A DNA stretch of 64,000 bases from Cyprinodon diabolis (taxonomy: Eukaryota; Chordata; Actinopteri; Cyprinodontiformes; Cyprinodontidae), in contig CM060065.1 of assembly GCA_030533445.1 (NCBI GenBank), forward strand, positions 5,342,974-5,406,973, written 5' to 3'. How positions within the stretch are numbered: the stretch's first letter is position 1; each line of letters starts with the position of its first letter. This document shows, piece by piece, positions 11,632 through 23,679 of the stretch. The notes beneath the pieces are model-generated. The model was not told the DNA's origin and did not search any database. It saw only the letters and a program-made list of their open reading frames with translations. The translations under genes were made by a program, and so were the position numbers.

Positions 11632-12150
11632 TAATTCAATTCAATTCAGTTTATTTATATAGCGCCAAATTCACAACATGTCATCTCAAGGCACTTTACA
11701 GTTCAACCAGATCATACAGTCAAATTGATACAAAGTTTTCTATCTAAGGAAAACCAGTTGATTGCATTGACTCATTGACTCAAATACAATCCCTCACACT
11801 AAGCATGCTTGTAGCGACAGTGGAGAGGAAAAACTCCCTTTTAACAGGAAGAAACCTCCAGCAGAACCAGGCTCAGTGTGAGCGGCCATCTGCCAAGGCA
11901 GACTGGGGTTAAGGAGACGGAAGCAGAGACACAAAAAGCAGCTGTAAAAGGCGGCCCCGTCCAGGAAACACACAGCCAGGCAGACGAGCTCCGAGCCAGC
12001 TGCCATGTCAGAGGATGAACAGAGCACATCCACTCAGTCACGGTCAGAGAAACAGGACCACACTAGAAAACAGGCCGATCTCCAACATCTATAAGCAAGG
12101 GTGTTGATGGAAGCAGCACAGCTGATGTTTCTTTCCAGGATGACGTTAGC
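11632..12150 (-). mobile_element. LINE 3' UTR fragment, minus strand
   Basis: It begins at the element's 3' end (an AATTCAATTCAATTCAGTTT tail on the plus strand) and matches 32330-32840 closely. It is 5' truncated near 12150 in the 'CAGCACAGCTGATGTTTC' block. Confidence 0.85.
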
Positions 12151-12786
12151 CCTTAGATGGAAGCCATAGTCGTTGTGGTGTACTTTTCCTCTTTGGTAAC
12201 ATTTGAATGACTCTCTTTAGGTGTGTTCAAATCTGCCACATTTGGTCTTATATTACCAGCCATTCAACATTTCCCCACTTTCATTGGCTGGTCCCCTACA
12301 ATTCTTTTTTAAACATCAATCTTTGTACTAAAATATTCTCTGTGTGATGATTTGTGGACATTAAGATCTAAAGAAAAGCATCATCTCCTGGTCAGACCCT
12401 GTAATTCAGTGAAAGGGTGGAGTCAGAGTAAAACAATATGCTTGCTCAGGAGAACGCCAGTGGCTGGAAGATGGAGGGGATTTTGCTGGGAGGAGCAGGG
12501 AGTGGGCTGCCATATGGCTGGCGTTTGACTGGGAAGGGCCAATTTAAATGGCTGCTACTGTAAGTGTATGTCAGTGGCAGCTGGTGGAGTTTTCTCCAGG
12601 GGGGGCTATAACTTTTTGTTTCAACTGTAATAATACACACACGTTGTTTAAATATTTTGCACTCATCTCAGATGTTTTATGCGCTTTACTTTCGCATGTT
12701 TCATTACATTCCTATTTTGTATTGACAGAAGTATAAAGTCGTTTTTGTAATGTGTGAGGGAACGTTTAGCTGTTTATGTACAAAAG
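12151..12786. other. No gene seen
   Basis: Intergenic sequence with no supported feature. Confidence 0.5.
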
Positions 12787-12983
12787 GCGAGTAGCGGCCT
12801 AGTGGTTAGGGCATAGGGCTTTGAATCCTGAGATTGTGATTTTGATTCCGCCACTCCCACAGACTGCCACTCTGGGTCCCTGAGCAAGACCCTTAACCCC
12901 ACACTGCTCCCCAGGCACCGCACAAGTCAGCAGAGAAGTAATCCTCCTCTGGGATTATTAAAGTATATAAAATAAAAAAAAAC
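12787..12983 (+). mobile_element. tRNA-derived SINE
   Basis: The head resembles a tRNA. An A-box-like TAGCGGCCTAGTGG (12792-12805) is followed about 35 bp later by a B-box-like run ending GATTCCGCC. A body segment with 'CCCTGAGCAAGACCCTTAAC' follows, of a kind common in fish SINEs, and then an A-rich tail. The anticodon arm is degenerate, so this is a SINE and not a functional tRNA. Confidence 0.75.
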
Positions 12984-15389
12984 AATTTACTTGCTGTCTA
13001 GAGGGCAAATTAGACTTCTGCAACCGCACACTTTAAATGTAATTTAGATCTGGTCGCGAAAAACACACAGCAGTTTCCCACCAAAGCGCAAGGAGGAGCC
13101 TATTGGAGATATTGTGAGAACTTCGGTGGATGGTCACGAGAACTTTGACGGCGCTGGCGGTTTATCTTCCAAAACAACAATGTCGCGTCTTCAAGATATC
13201 ACGGTCACAGAGATGGATCTAGAGTTGCTGGACATTGAAGTGGAACAGGTTCTGTTAATGGAGTTAGCAAAAACTTCGCTTGAGGTCTGCGCTGGTTTGC
13301 GGCCGTCTGCCGCGTAGTCAGGAATTTGGTTCTTTATAATAATTTTCTAAGGGTAAGTTTATCGCAATAGTCGATTCAAATTCAAATTAGGGCTTTTAGT
13401 TTCAGTGTGCCATTCCAAGATTTTTTCCTGGCCCCATCTGGCCACCCCTATGAAACATTTCTTGAGGCACCACTGACCCATGCGCCCTCTATTGGCCAGC
13501 TGCCACTGGCCAGACCAACAAACTCTGGTTCGGACCAAACTACCGGACCGAGACCAACTTTTTGAGATGATCTCTAGCCTCTCCCAAACGGACTCTGGTA
13601 AGAAGTCCTACCTTGTTACATGTCCTGCTGGTCAATGTGGCTCCGACTGGACACACGCTGCTAGGCATGTCATGGTTTACCAGGGGAAACACAAAAGGAT
13701 GCGCCTGACGTTATTGTCGTTTTAAGGACTTTGAAGATGTGAACTTAATTAGATTATTGATAGCAGAATTTTTGCTTATTGGACTTGGTGGATACTTGGT
13801 CTATGATCATCTTTGCAAAGAGTTAGCAGCTGTTCATGCCATGGTGAGGCTGTCTGACCTGTGTCACAGATATGTTGCGTTATCAGCACTGAGATTCAGA
13901 CACTACTGGATCAGAATGGAAAACAGAAGGGAATCACTGGTGAGGGTTGAATGCCAGTTGTGGTTCCGCAACCGAGAAATTCAGATGATTGGAATTTTGT
14001 CATTTGGAGTGTTTTCCATTAAGACGCTAATGGTTGAATTTAGCAACTGGAGCAAAGAATTCCCATTTTATCTCTATAGAGAGCAGATCTGGAGCGAAGC
14101 TGAGTGATGCGATGGTGCTGAATTTAGGCAGGGAGCGGCACCATTTTAACAAAGTTGGCAACATTTGACCATCTGCGAATGAGGTGTAGAAGTCTGAACT
14201 TTTGTTTGCATTCACATCATAAAATACTGCCAGGGATTAGGTGAAGCTTTTTTTTTTGTTTATTTATTAAAAATGTCATTCTTCTCCCCCTTTTGGGACT
14301 TGTTTTTTTTAGTTCTTCTGTTTTGTTGATCTTTGTTTTTTTTTACATTATATTCAAGTTACTCATTGGCTCTGTTAGAATTCATTGGCTGTTCGAATTC
14401 ATGGGCTGCGTCTTCCAAGGATGCAGTCTACCTGGACTGCATCCTTTGAAGACCTTAAAAATAAGAGACCGGAAAAGTTTTGGCTGTGTATTCAAACAGG
14501 TCTACCCTTCGGCGGCTTTTACCGCTGTATGCTCTGTTGCTTAGCAACCGTTACAGTTGACACGCAAAGCAGGAAAATATTGAATACCGAATTTTTCAAA
14601 ACTGTTTCTTTTTTTTATTGTAAAGTAAACAAAGACTTTTTGCACATCTCTGATGTTGCTACTGTTTTCCAAATTCCCAACACTGTAAAAATGTCCATAG
14701 CTGTATATTGGTTATTTATTCTCCAGGTGCACAGTTTTGAAATTGTTAGAGAACTCAAGAGTACATTATTTTATTGTTTATATTTTAACTCTTTTCTATT
14801 ATGCTATTCTTATACATTTTTCTAAGGTCCACATTTGTGTGACCATTTTTAATAATCTTTCTGCTGCTGTAAATGTACCCATTGTTGGACAATAAAAATA
14901 TTTTCTATTCTATTCTATTCTATTCTATAAAAGGGGTAGAAAGTAGAATCCAAATAATGTATGTATAAAAATATATATCTGCAAAATCTCTTATATTCAA
15001 CAACTAAAAAATACTTACTTAAGCAAATTGTACAAAATAGCAATTAAAAAATAAAAATCCTATCAGATTTATAGTCCCCTCTGCAGATATGTGAGAATCT
15101 GAAACCCATTTACACAGTAACAGAAAACCCTTTAGATAAAGCAAACATAACCGCCACATATCTGACTCAATAACCATTAAAACAATTATTTTCATTCATC
15201 TTAGACGGAACTGTTCACTGAACTATTCAAACTTATGTTTTATTTAACTGAACTTCCAATATTCACCACTGTTCGACACCAAGTACCATTTCCTCTGATC
15301 ACGGAGCAGCCGGCTTGCTTGGTCTCGCAATGAATCCTGGGAAAACCAAGGATACTGAGGATACAGTGGACTCGTCCTTCAAATCGTTC
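12984..15389. other. No gene established; includes a TTCTA pentanucleotide run
   Basis: Two modest ORFs (13114-13317 and 13739-14107, plus strand) have no domain I recognise and no gene-like context. The 14385-14550 stretch looks like an interspersed repeat. A short (TTCTA)n run lies at about 14905-14930. Several T-rich and A-rich stretches follow. Confidence 0.5.
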
Positions 15390-15649
15390 CACTCACACCT
15401 GCTCCATATTATTTCATTAGCCCATCCTTTGTTCTGTTCCCTTTATGTACTCCACTACTCTGCAGTCATTCACTGCTGGTTCCTTGTTGTTTAGTTGCTC
15501 CCTTGTCTCTTGCTCACTGGTGCTTTCTGTTTTTTTATTTCTTTGTATTTTTGACTTTGCCTCAGTTATTCATTAAATCTATAAGATTAACCTCTGCTTC
15601 CTGGCTAATGCATTTGGGTCCTCAACCAACCTCAAAATAATTCATGACA
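15390..15649 (+). mobile_element. Partial LTR related to the one at 2851-3320
   Basis: It shares the layout of the first LTR: a pyrimidine-rich body, an ATTAAA signal, 'AACCTCTGCTTCCTGGCT', then 'TTTGGGTCC' and an end in TTCATGACA. The left boundary is uncertain and the 5' part is missing or too diverged to place. Confidence 0.55.
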
Positions 15650-15939
15650 AAAAATGGTAATTAGAGAAAATAATTAGTAACTTTGCTGTTTCAAATTGAT
15701 TTTAGATTTTCATTTCAAAATATTTCCTAAATTATTTTTGTGATTTTAAAACCACAGTATACACAGAACTGTTACTTATTGGTGCTTCTAAACCCTTATT
15801 TAACACTAAAGGAAAATTTCTACTTTTTCCTCCTCCATAAATCAGCCAAAAGTGCATTCGCTTGTTATATTTCACGTAGTATAAACATTTAAATTAAGCT
15901 TTATTTTGTTACAGGAATCATGTTTAATTTTGTTTTTTC

Positions 15940-16580
15940 TTAAAGGAAAAGTCCAGTCAGCAAGGAATAATCAATGGATAATTTTTTATACCTAAAACGA
16001 ATACATTCGCGATGATTTAATGAATTTAGTGTTAATCAGAAAAAAATAAGAATATAATTTTCGTCAGGATCACTGAGTCCGGGAGCGGCCATTTTTGCCC
16101 AAATATAGTAACCCCTCCCTCCTGCCATCTTCCGGCAGTGACGTCACGGTGCGGTAAGCCTAGCGCCATTCTCCCCGCTTTACAAGCTAAATCAATGGGA
16201 ACTACTAGACACATCTGCAATCATCAACAATTATTGAAGATTTCCAGAGGACTTCACCATTGAAATTCACCAGAGCTATAGTGAAACTGACAATGCCCAC
16301 GTGCATGGCAGCAGGATGTTGGAATACATAGAGTAAAAGTGAAAAAAAGAGATTAGTTATTTCATCTTTCTGATTCCTGATCCTCCACGGACGGGTTCGT
16401 CGTTGGATTGCCAACTTGAAGACGGAGGTTTTGCAAATCAAACCTCTGGCCAGAGAAAAAACACGTAATATGTAGCCAAGATTTGGAAGAAGAATGTTTT
16501 CAAGATGACTTGGATAATAGCGCGTTGTGACAAACACCAGATACAGCACTGGGACTTGATCAACAGCCGATACCGCACTG
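15940..16580 (-). mobile_element. MITE-like element, family A, inverted and truncated copy
   Basis: It starts TTAAAGGAAAAGTC and runs in the opposite orientation to 8272-9062, sharing most internal blocks. The distal end stops near 16580, where unrelated CCCG-rich sequence starts, so the second inverted repeat is missing. Confidence 0.65.
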
Positions 16581-16760
16581 TGACGTAGAGTCCTGCACGG
16601 GTCGAGTTTTACCAACCCGCACCCGCCCGAACCCGTTAGGATGACTACCGAACCCGACCCGTCACCCGCGGATATCTTCAATTCAAATCCGAACCCGACC
16701 CAACCCGTTGATATTTAACCCGCAACCCGACCCGTTAAAACATCAAGTAATAGGCTATAG
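16581..16760. repeat. Degenerate ACCCG-rich repeat
   Basis: Irregular repeats of ACCCG/AACCCGACC occur across about 150 bp, resembling CCCG-rich segments of fish DNA transposons. No boundaries are visible. Confidence 0.45.
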
Positions 16761-16919
16761 TACGCTATTAGCGCCATTAACACTGCAGCAGACGTGTATG
16801 CACTGACTGTGGCCTTTTTGGAGGGAAGCTCACACTGCCAGCAGGGCTTTAAGCTACAACAAGGGTGACCCCAGACAGTGCCTGATTAATATAAGATTTC
16901 TGATGTCCATAACAATAGA

Positions 16920-18172
16920 CACGCAAAAAAACAGCTGATGTTTCTCTCCAGGATGGAGTCACAGCCAAACAGGAACAGACCAGATGAAGCTACTATGAGA
17001 AAAAAAGAGAGCAGAATGTTAGAGATTGAACTAACTGTTAACGCAGAGTGGGAGAATAGAGAGAGAATGAAGCAGAATGATGAAACCTGAAGATAGGATA
17101 ACCTGAGCCACTCTAACAATAAGCTTTATCAAAAAGGAAAGTTTTAAGCCTAAACTTAAAAGTAGACAGGGTGTCTGCCTCATTGACTAAAACTGGTAGT
17201 TGGTTCCACAGGAGAGGAGCCTGATAACTAAAAGATCTGCCTCCCATTCTACTTTTAGAAATTCTAGGAACCACTAGTAACCTATAAGCTAGTAACCGAT
17301 AAGCCAGGATAGGAGAGATGTGATCTCTCTTTTTAATTTTCATCAGAACTCTGGCTGCAGCATTTTGGATCAGCTGAAGGCTTTTAACTACAGTTTGTGG
17401 ACTTCCTGATAGTAAAGAATTACAATAGTCCACCCTTGAAGTAACAAATGCATGGACTAGTTTCTCAGCATCACCCCTGGACAGGAGATTTCTCATTTTT
17501 GCAATGTTCCTCAGATGAAAGAAGGAAATTCTAGAAACCTCTTTGATCTGGGATTTAAATGACAGGTCCTGATCAAAAATAACACCAAGATTTTTTACTT
17601 TATTATCTGAAATCAGTTTAATCCCATCCAAATGAAGTGACTGGCTAATCAGCTTCTTTTTCAAAGACTCTGGTCCAAAGACTATAACTTCTGTTTTGTC
17701 TGCATTCAGAAGCAGAAAATAAAGAGTCATCCAGGTTTTTATGTCTTCAAGACATGCCTGTAATCTATGTAATGGGTTAGCTTCATCTGGATTTATAGAC
17801 AGATATACCTGGGTATCATCAGCATAACAGTGAAAATTAATCCCATGCTGTCTAATAATTCTACCAATTGGGAGCATGTATAAAGTAAAGAGAATTGGTC
17901 CTAGCACTGTTCCCTGTGGTACTCCACAGGTAACCTTTGAGCGTGTTGAAGATCTATCATTAACATGAACAAACTGAATTCGATCAGATAGATAAGATTT
18001 AAACCAGTCTAGTGCTGTTCCTTTAATTCCAACAAAATATTCAAGTCTTTCTAAAAGAATATTATGGTCAACTGTATCAAATGCAGCACTAAGATCCAAC
18101 AGGACGAGCACAGATACAAGTCCATTATCTGAGGCCATGAGAATATCATTAGTGACTTTCACCAGAGCAGCT
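16920..18172 (-). mobile_element. LINE fragment with ORF2 reverse transcriptase (L2/CR1-type)
   Basis: The minus strand carries 349 open codons (18162-17113) of reverse transcriptase. Motif A is [10 protein letters not shown], then G-V-P-Q-G, and motif C is F-H-C-Y-A-D-D-T. The C-terminal R-I-S-K-S-R-M-G-G-R-S-F block and part of the 3' UTR follow. The 5' half (ORF1, endonuclease, start of RT) and the 3' tail are missing. About 60 residues near the C-terminus are also lost relative to the copy at 32330, which leaves a duplicated A-Y-R-L-L at the join. It cannot move on its own. Confidence 0.88.
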
Positions 18173-21087
18173 AAAAATGTCCGGCTATATAATTTTCCTT
18201 TATAAGGGAATTTTATTCCTATATTTATTTACTTTACTGATTTAGTCATAATTTAGTATTTTATTTAGGTTGTTTATTTATTCTGCTCTCAATTACCAAC
18301 CCAAATTCCACATGGACTGTTCCAGATGGAAAAATAAACAGCATCTATATGGATCCTTATGAGTTTAGCTTTGCTGTTTTTCTCTTGTTTTATCTTCCTT
18401 CCACCCTTTTCTTCATTGGAACAAATAAAATATGTTCTGTTGAAGAAAAAACACAAATTTTCAGTCAATTTAACCTCCAGATATATCTGAGCTATGGATT
18501 CATTGAGAATAGATTATTTTAAAGCCTCCACCATTCATCTTAATGTAGGAATTAAATTCTGTTATCTATATCCTCTGTCACTTTCATCATTAATTTTAAT
18601 GTTATCATTATTATTAAAAAATATTATTATTATCATTATTTCCAATCGAGTCATTGGAACACCGTATAATTATTAACAAATACTTATGTTAAATAAATTT
18701 GTATATTTATTTCAGATCAGCTTAAGATAGATTTACTTCTTAATGTATTGTCAATAATTTAAAAGCAAATTTAATCAGCCTAATTTATTTTTATACAAAT
18801 TATTTTTCTCTACACATAGATTTATTTACCCTTAAAGTTTAATCTAAATCTTAAAGAATTAAGGTTAACAAATTAAACTTTAGCTTTTAAATAATGACAT
18901 AGTTTCTTGATTATTTGAAGAAATGCCCAATTATTGTTAAACAAGCAAAATCTGTTCATATTAATTTAATTTAAAAAAAAAATCTGTTTCATTTAACTTT
19001 ATTTGTTGTGATATTTTAATCTTATATCAATCCCCTCTATTCCCAATTTGAACAGCTGTGCATTAACTTTAACACATTTAACTCCTTCTTTTTTTGAAAA
19101 CAGGTCAGGGGAAAGAAGCTAGAAATTGTCCTTATTTTACATTTTAACCCTAATTATTCACTCATTTCTATTTTACCAAGAAAAAAATAACTGAATTATC
19201 ATTTCACAAATGGATAACATATAAGACAAACACAAATAAATGGCCATAATATAAATTATTAAACTTTCCAATTGTTGAATGCAAACCTTCATGTGTGCCC
19301 ATTAAGTAGGTTTTAGGTTTAATTATCCTTCAAACATAATTGTTTTAAATGTGCCAAAAGTTATTAATATTATTTCACTCTCTCAGGAAAATATGCCACT
19401 TGAGTCAAATCCTCAGAGATTAATAATTTATTTTTGCAAATCTGCCATTTTAGTTAATAAACTCATAGCTTTTATGTATTTTAGTTGCATTTTCCAAACT
19501 ACATCTCATATATTTGGTAAAGTGTAAGGTAACATTTATTTTTAACACCTAAGGGATGAAAATCACAGATTTCATTGTTAATAAGTTTTAAGTGATAAAC
19601 ATGTGTATTCATATTTTTGGAGGAAAGGGAAATCAAATTCTTAGTTTTCATTTAGTGAAATCTAATTCAGATTAAAGTGACACATAACTTTAGATTTTAT
19701 CCTATTGGATTATATTATTAATTCTTTCTCATCTATTAGGTGCCATTTTGTTTACATTTTCATAAGTCAGATTAACCGTCACCTTTTCTCTGTCTTAGTC
19801 AGAACCTCAGACATTCATGGCGCAGGGACAAAGCAACATACCACTAAATCCTGCAGAGATGAAGCTAATCTATCAGAGTGGCTGCTGTAGAAATAGAAAA
19901 TTGGGTTTGTGACTAAAACCTTTGCAAATTTTACTACTACTGTGTCAGACCATGTTTGGACCCTTTTCTCTCTGGATTTGCCTAAGTTTTCATCTCCAGG
20001 TCCGTCCATAACATTATGGAACATGGTGACAGCAGGAAATGAACAAAACGGGACCCGTCCTGTTTTTAAACAACCACAGGCCTGATAAAAAACGTTTTGT
20101 TTTCCAGTCCTGAAGCCGACATAGGAAAAGACAGTTGCTGCTGAGTTTTTTCTTTTAAAAAGATAATTTTTGGTTTAGATATTTAAGGTTAGTTTTAATT
20201 TGACCAGAAATTACTTTAAAACAATCATCATTTAGTGAAAGCCAACCAGGCCGTACATCATCACCCTCATTTTAGACATTTTCCCACAGATAAAAGTCAT
20301 ATCAAGAAAGTCAGTCTGTCAGCAAGCATTTTCTTCATTGGAAGATGCAGAAAGGAGTCTAATAAGAGAGAGTTATCAAGCTTTTATTGCATAGTTGGAA
20401 GTCTTGGAAATGGAAAATAAAATAAAATATATGGTTGATCACTTTACCCTTTACTGACTGCTGCTAACAAGCAGTTTCTGCCCTGGAGCTCCCCCACCTC
20501 AGTCCAAACAGGTTAGCCACTTCTCAAACAAAAACAAATATTTCATTAATAAAAAATTTATTTAGCACCGGAGAGAAGGAAGGCCTGATTTTTGGTGCAC
20601 CTCCTCGTTTCCCCACAAAAAAACTTCCCCAGTGTCTCAGTCCTCATAGTTCTTGCACACACACACATTGTGGAGCAGCTCAGGTGAGTTATTAGGGTCA
20701 GGGGTTCAGAGCAGATGAAAATCCTTTTGTCTTATTTTCCCCATATTTTAACTCATTTCCATCCAGATCCTGTGACGATGTGTGTGCGTTGGGGTGATTG
20801 ATGCTTGAAGCAGGCTGTCTTTCTCCGGCGGGCTGATGGGAGGGTGGGCAACTCCTCCAGGTCTGAATTCCACAAGGAGTGGCTCCATTCAGGGAGTCCA
20901 TGTTTAAAGAGCAGGGAGTAAAAAAACAAACAAAAAACATAACAATGGTTAGTTTAAGAAAGAGTTTCAATATTTCAAATGAATGAAAAAAAAAAAAAGT
21001 TGTTCATCTTTACCATATAAAAGAAGAACCCTTTTTCAGGAAAGGAATGTCATCTCATCAGTCGCCCCACTTCATCCTTCAGCCACT
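18173..21087. other. No gene seen; very AT-rich 2.9 kb
   Basis: This is the most AT-rich part of the window, with ATT-rich simple sequence around 18600-18650. Short ORFs only, none recognised. Confidence 0.55.
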
Positions 21088-21619
21088 TTAAAGGCATACT
21101 ATGCAACATTTTTCAGTTAATTAATGTGTTCCATAATGTTTTGGATGATTAAATGAGTCTTTTCAGGTCGAACAAAGGTTTTCTCGGCCGTCCTGGTGGT
21201 CTGTAGGGGAAATACTATACTTGCAATTGCAGGAGTCTGGGCCGCACCCACAGGCTCAGAAGTCTCGTGCATTGCGAGAGTCGGTCTTGCTTTACGGCGA
21301 GAACTGCTACACGCCCCCATTGAAAGGCATGCTCGTTGCTAGCGCATTGGCGATATTTAAGCAGTTATCATGGCGGAACCAGCGAGAAAACAGTGAAAGC
21401 CCATGTCGGAGCAAGCAAGAAAGAGGAAAAGGGCTCTCTACCGTAGTAGACATGGTGATTCGTTGCGTTCGCCTGTCTGCTAAGCTCAAAACAACCGTGC
21501 CTGGCTTGACGGAGAAACCAGGAGAACAGCTGAACATATTTACGACAGTGCACTTTTACTTTCGCCCTCTGGGGGGAGCCACGCGGAAAATCAACACTGG
21601 TTGCATAGTATACCTTTAA
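21088..21619. mobile_element. MITE-like element, family C (TTAAAGGCATACTATGCAAC ends)
   Basis: It has a 20-bp terminal inverted repeat with a single mismatch between ends, is 532 bp long and has a GC-richer interior than its surroundings. The open frames on both strands (up to about 130 codons) match no transposase I know and are probably incidental. TTAA lies at both outer edges. Confidence 0.75.
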
Positions 21620-22480
21620 GTCACCTTTACGTCTCACCACATACTTTTCTCATCACCATCCTTATGCCTTTTTCTCAACATTCTTTTCTCAATTTAATTT
21701 CGTTTTTTGTAACATAATTTAAGGTTAATTCCTCCATTTTACAAGTTTTTTGTTTTAAAATTTTTAATTTCACCTTATTTTATGCCCTACTTACTTTTTT
21801 TCTGTAATAATTTAAGTTTTTTTTGCTATGAGTTTTTAATTTTCTGTAAAAGTTTAGAGTTTTGTTTCTTTAAAAGCACCATTGAAATGAAATTTCATTA
21901 TTATAACTTAGTATAGTGTAAGTTTAATATATAATACAGAGTAAATATATCAGGTTTAAACACTGCCTCTTTTTTTTTTCTTCAAAATCTGTAAATCTTC
22001 TTACCTTACCTCGTTTTTAAGCCTCTAACTTCTCATCATATTGGTTTATCTTATCTTCTACATTTTTCTATTGCAACATTAAATCAAAAATTTCTAAATT
22101 TCTTCTTAGGGAGTTGACAATTCCCTGGAACCTTGCCTTTGTTCTACTGCCCTAGAACTGCAAAAGCTGCCCCATTATCTACAGGCAATTTACTGGTTTC
22201 AAATATGCACACCATTCCTCTGGTATCAACCTGGATAAACAGACTGAGTAAAAAAATTTATAGTGAGTAAATAGGATAAATTAATATATAATAGAAGAGA
22301 AATCTAAATTTTCCGACAACAACGGCTATTTTTGCAGATATACATCTAACCATATTCTATTTTGAACAGTTTGTTTCAGCTGTGTCTGGTTTTAAAGCTC
22401 CACTTTGTTGCTGTTGATGATGTAGTTGTTGTTACTGATGATGTAGGTGAGGAAGTATGGAAGCAAATCATTACCATATT
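21620..22480. other. No gene seen
   Basis: AT-rich sequence with T-runs and no supported feature. Confidence 0.5.
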
Positions 22481-23400
22481 TCAAATGAAAAGGCATTTTC
22501 AGAAATGCTTTTTCATTTTAAGAATGTGGCTGCATTGTTTGACTCATAAATGAAATTAGTAATCAATAATCCTGTTTGTATTTTAATTTTCTGGCTCAAG
22601 ACCGCTCCTCCTTTTGCTTAATTAAAATGAAAAAGACATCTGAGATTTATTTTTCAAAATGAACCCCAGCAAATACATACCAAAATTCAATTTAAAATGT
22701 AAAATTTGAAAATGAAAAAGCATTTCCAGAAAGGCTTTTTCATTTTAAGAATGTGGCTGCATTACTTGACTCATAAATAAAATTAGTAATCAATTCAATT
22801 CAATTAAATTCAGTTTATTTATATAGCGCCAAATTCACAACACATGTCATCTCGAGGCACTTTACAGTTCAACCAGATCATCCAGTCAAATTGATACAAA
22901 GTTTTCTATCTAAGGAAAACCAGTTGATTGCATTGACTCATTGACTCAAATACAATCCCTCACACTAAGCATGCTTGTAGCGACAGTGGAGAGGAAAAAC
23001 TCCCTTTTAACAGGAAGAAACCTCCAGCAGAACCAGGCTCAGTGTGAGCGGCCATCTGCTGAGGCCGACTGGGGTTCAAAGAGACAGAAGCAGAGATACA
23101 AAAGCAGCTGTAAAAGGCGGCCCCATCCAGGAAACACACAGCCAGGCCGACGCAAATCATCCTGTTTGCATTTTAAGTTTCTTCAAGACTGCTCATCCTT
23201 TTACTTAATCAAATAAAAAAAAGAAAAAGACATTTGAGATTTTTTTTTCAAAATGTACCCCAGCAAACGAACTAGATACCAAAATTCAATTTGAAATGTA
23301 AAATTTGAAAATGAAAAAGCATTTCCAGAAATGCTTTTCATTTTAAGAATGTGGCTGCAATGCTTGACTAATAAATTAAATTAGTAATCAATCATCCTAT
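22481..23400. repeat. Three copies of a palindromic repeat, one split by a LINE
   Basis: Copies near 22488-22580, 22712-22795 and 23314-23400 share a near-perfect hairpin. AAAATGAAAAAGCATTT is followed by a 4-base loop and its complement, then 'AAGAATGTGGCTGCAT' and 'AAATTAGTAATCAAT'. Arms differ by one or two bases per copy. A further inverted pair (GCTTTTTCGTTTTC / GAAAACGAAAAAGC) lies at 23470-23535. The middle copy is interrupted by the LINE at 22793-23155. Confidence 0.65.
22793..23155 (-). mobile_element. LINE 3' UTR fragment with a short target duplication
   Basis: This is a minus-strand 3' end of the same LINE family, truncated after about 360 bp. The flanks read GTAATCAAT on the left and AAATCATCC on the right. 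The uninterrupted sequence in the neighbouring repeat copy (23384-23400) reads GTAATCAATCATCC, so the target duplication is about 5 bp (AATCA). Confidence 0.8.
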
Positions 23401-23679
23401 TTGCATTTTAATTTTCTTCTTTAAGACTGCACATTTTATGCCATAATCAAGGAGAAAACACAGCAGACATTGCTTTTTCGTTTTCATGGTCTGCCAGCAA
23501 AGTACTGTCCATAACTCGAAAACGAAAAAGCATTCTAAGCAGCGGGCGCAGCAGAGTGACGTCAGCAGCCGCTTTTCCTCAGGTCCTTGCTGACCTGGCT
23601 ACCCATCTTGTTCGTTAGGGGGCGCTGATTATAGCAGGTTGCCTTCCATTTACCGTTTTCTTTTTCAGAGTTGAAAAGT

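Noticed and set aside
12787..12983. Functional tRNA gene
   Set aside because: Box A and B-like motifs are present, but the cloverleaf is degenerate and the body and A-rich tail are those of a SINE.
13114..14107. Possible small host gene on the plus strand
   Set aside because: Two unrelated ORFs of 67 and 122 codons with no recognised domain and no splice or promoter support.
21221..21640. Coding frames of about 130 and 90 codons within the family C element
   Set aside because: They lie inside a 532-bp inverted-repeat element, overlap on opposite strands and show no transposase motifs.
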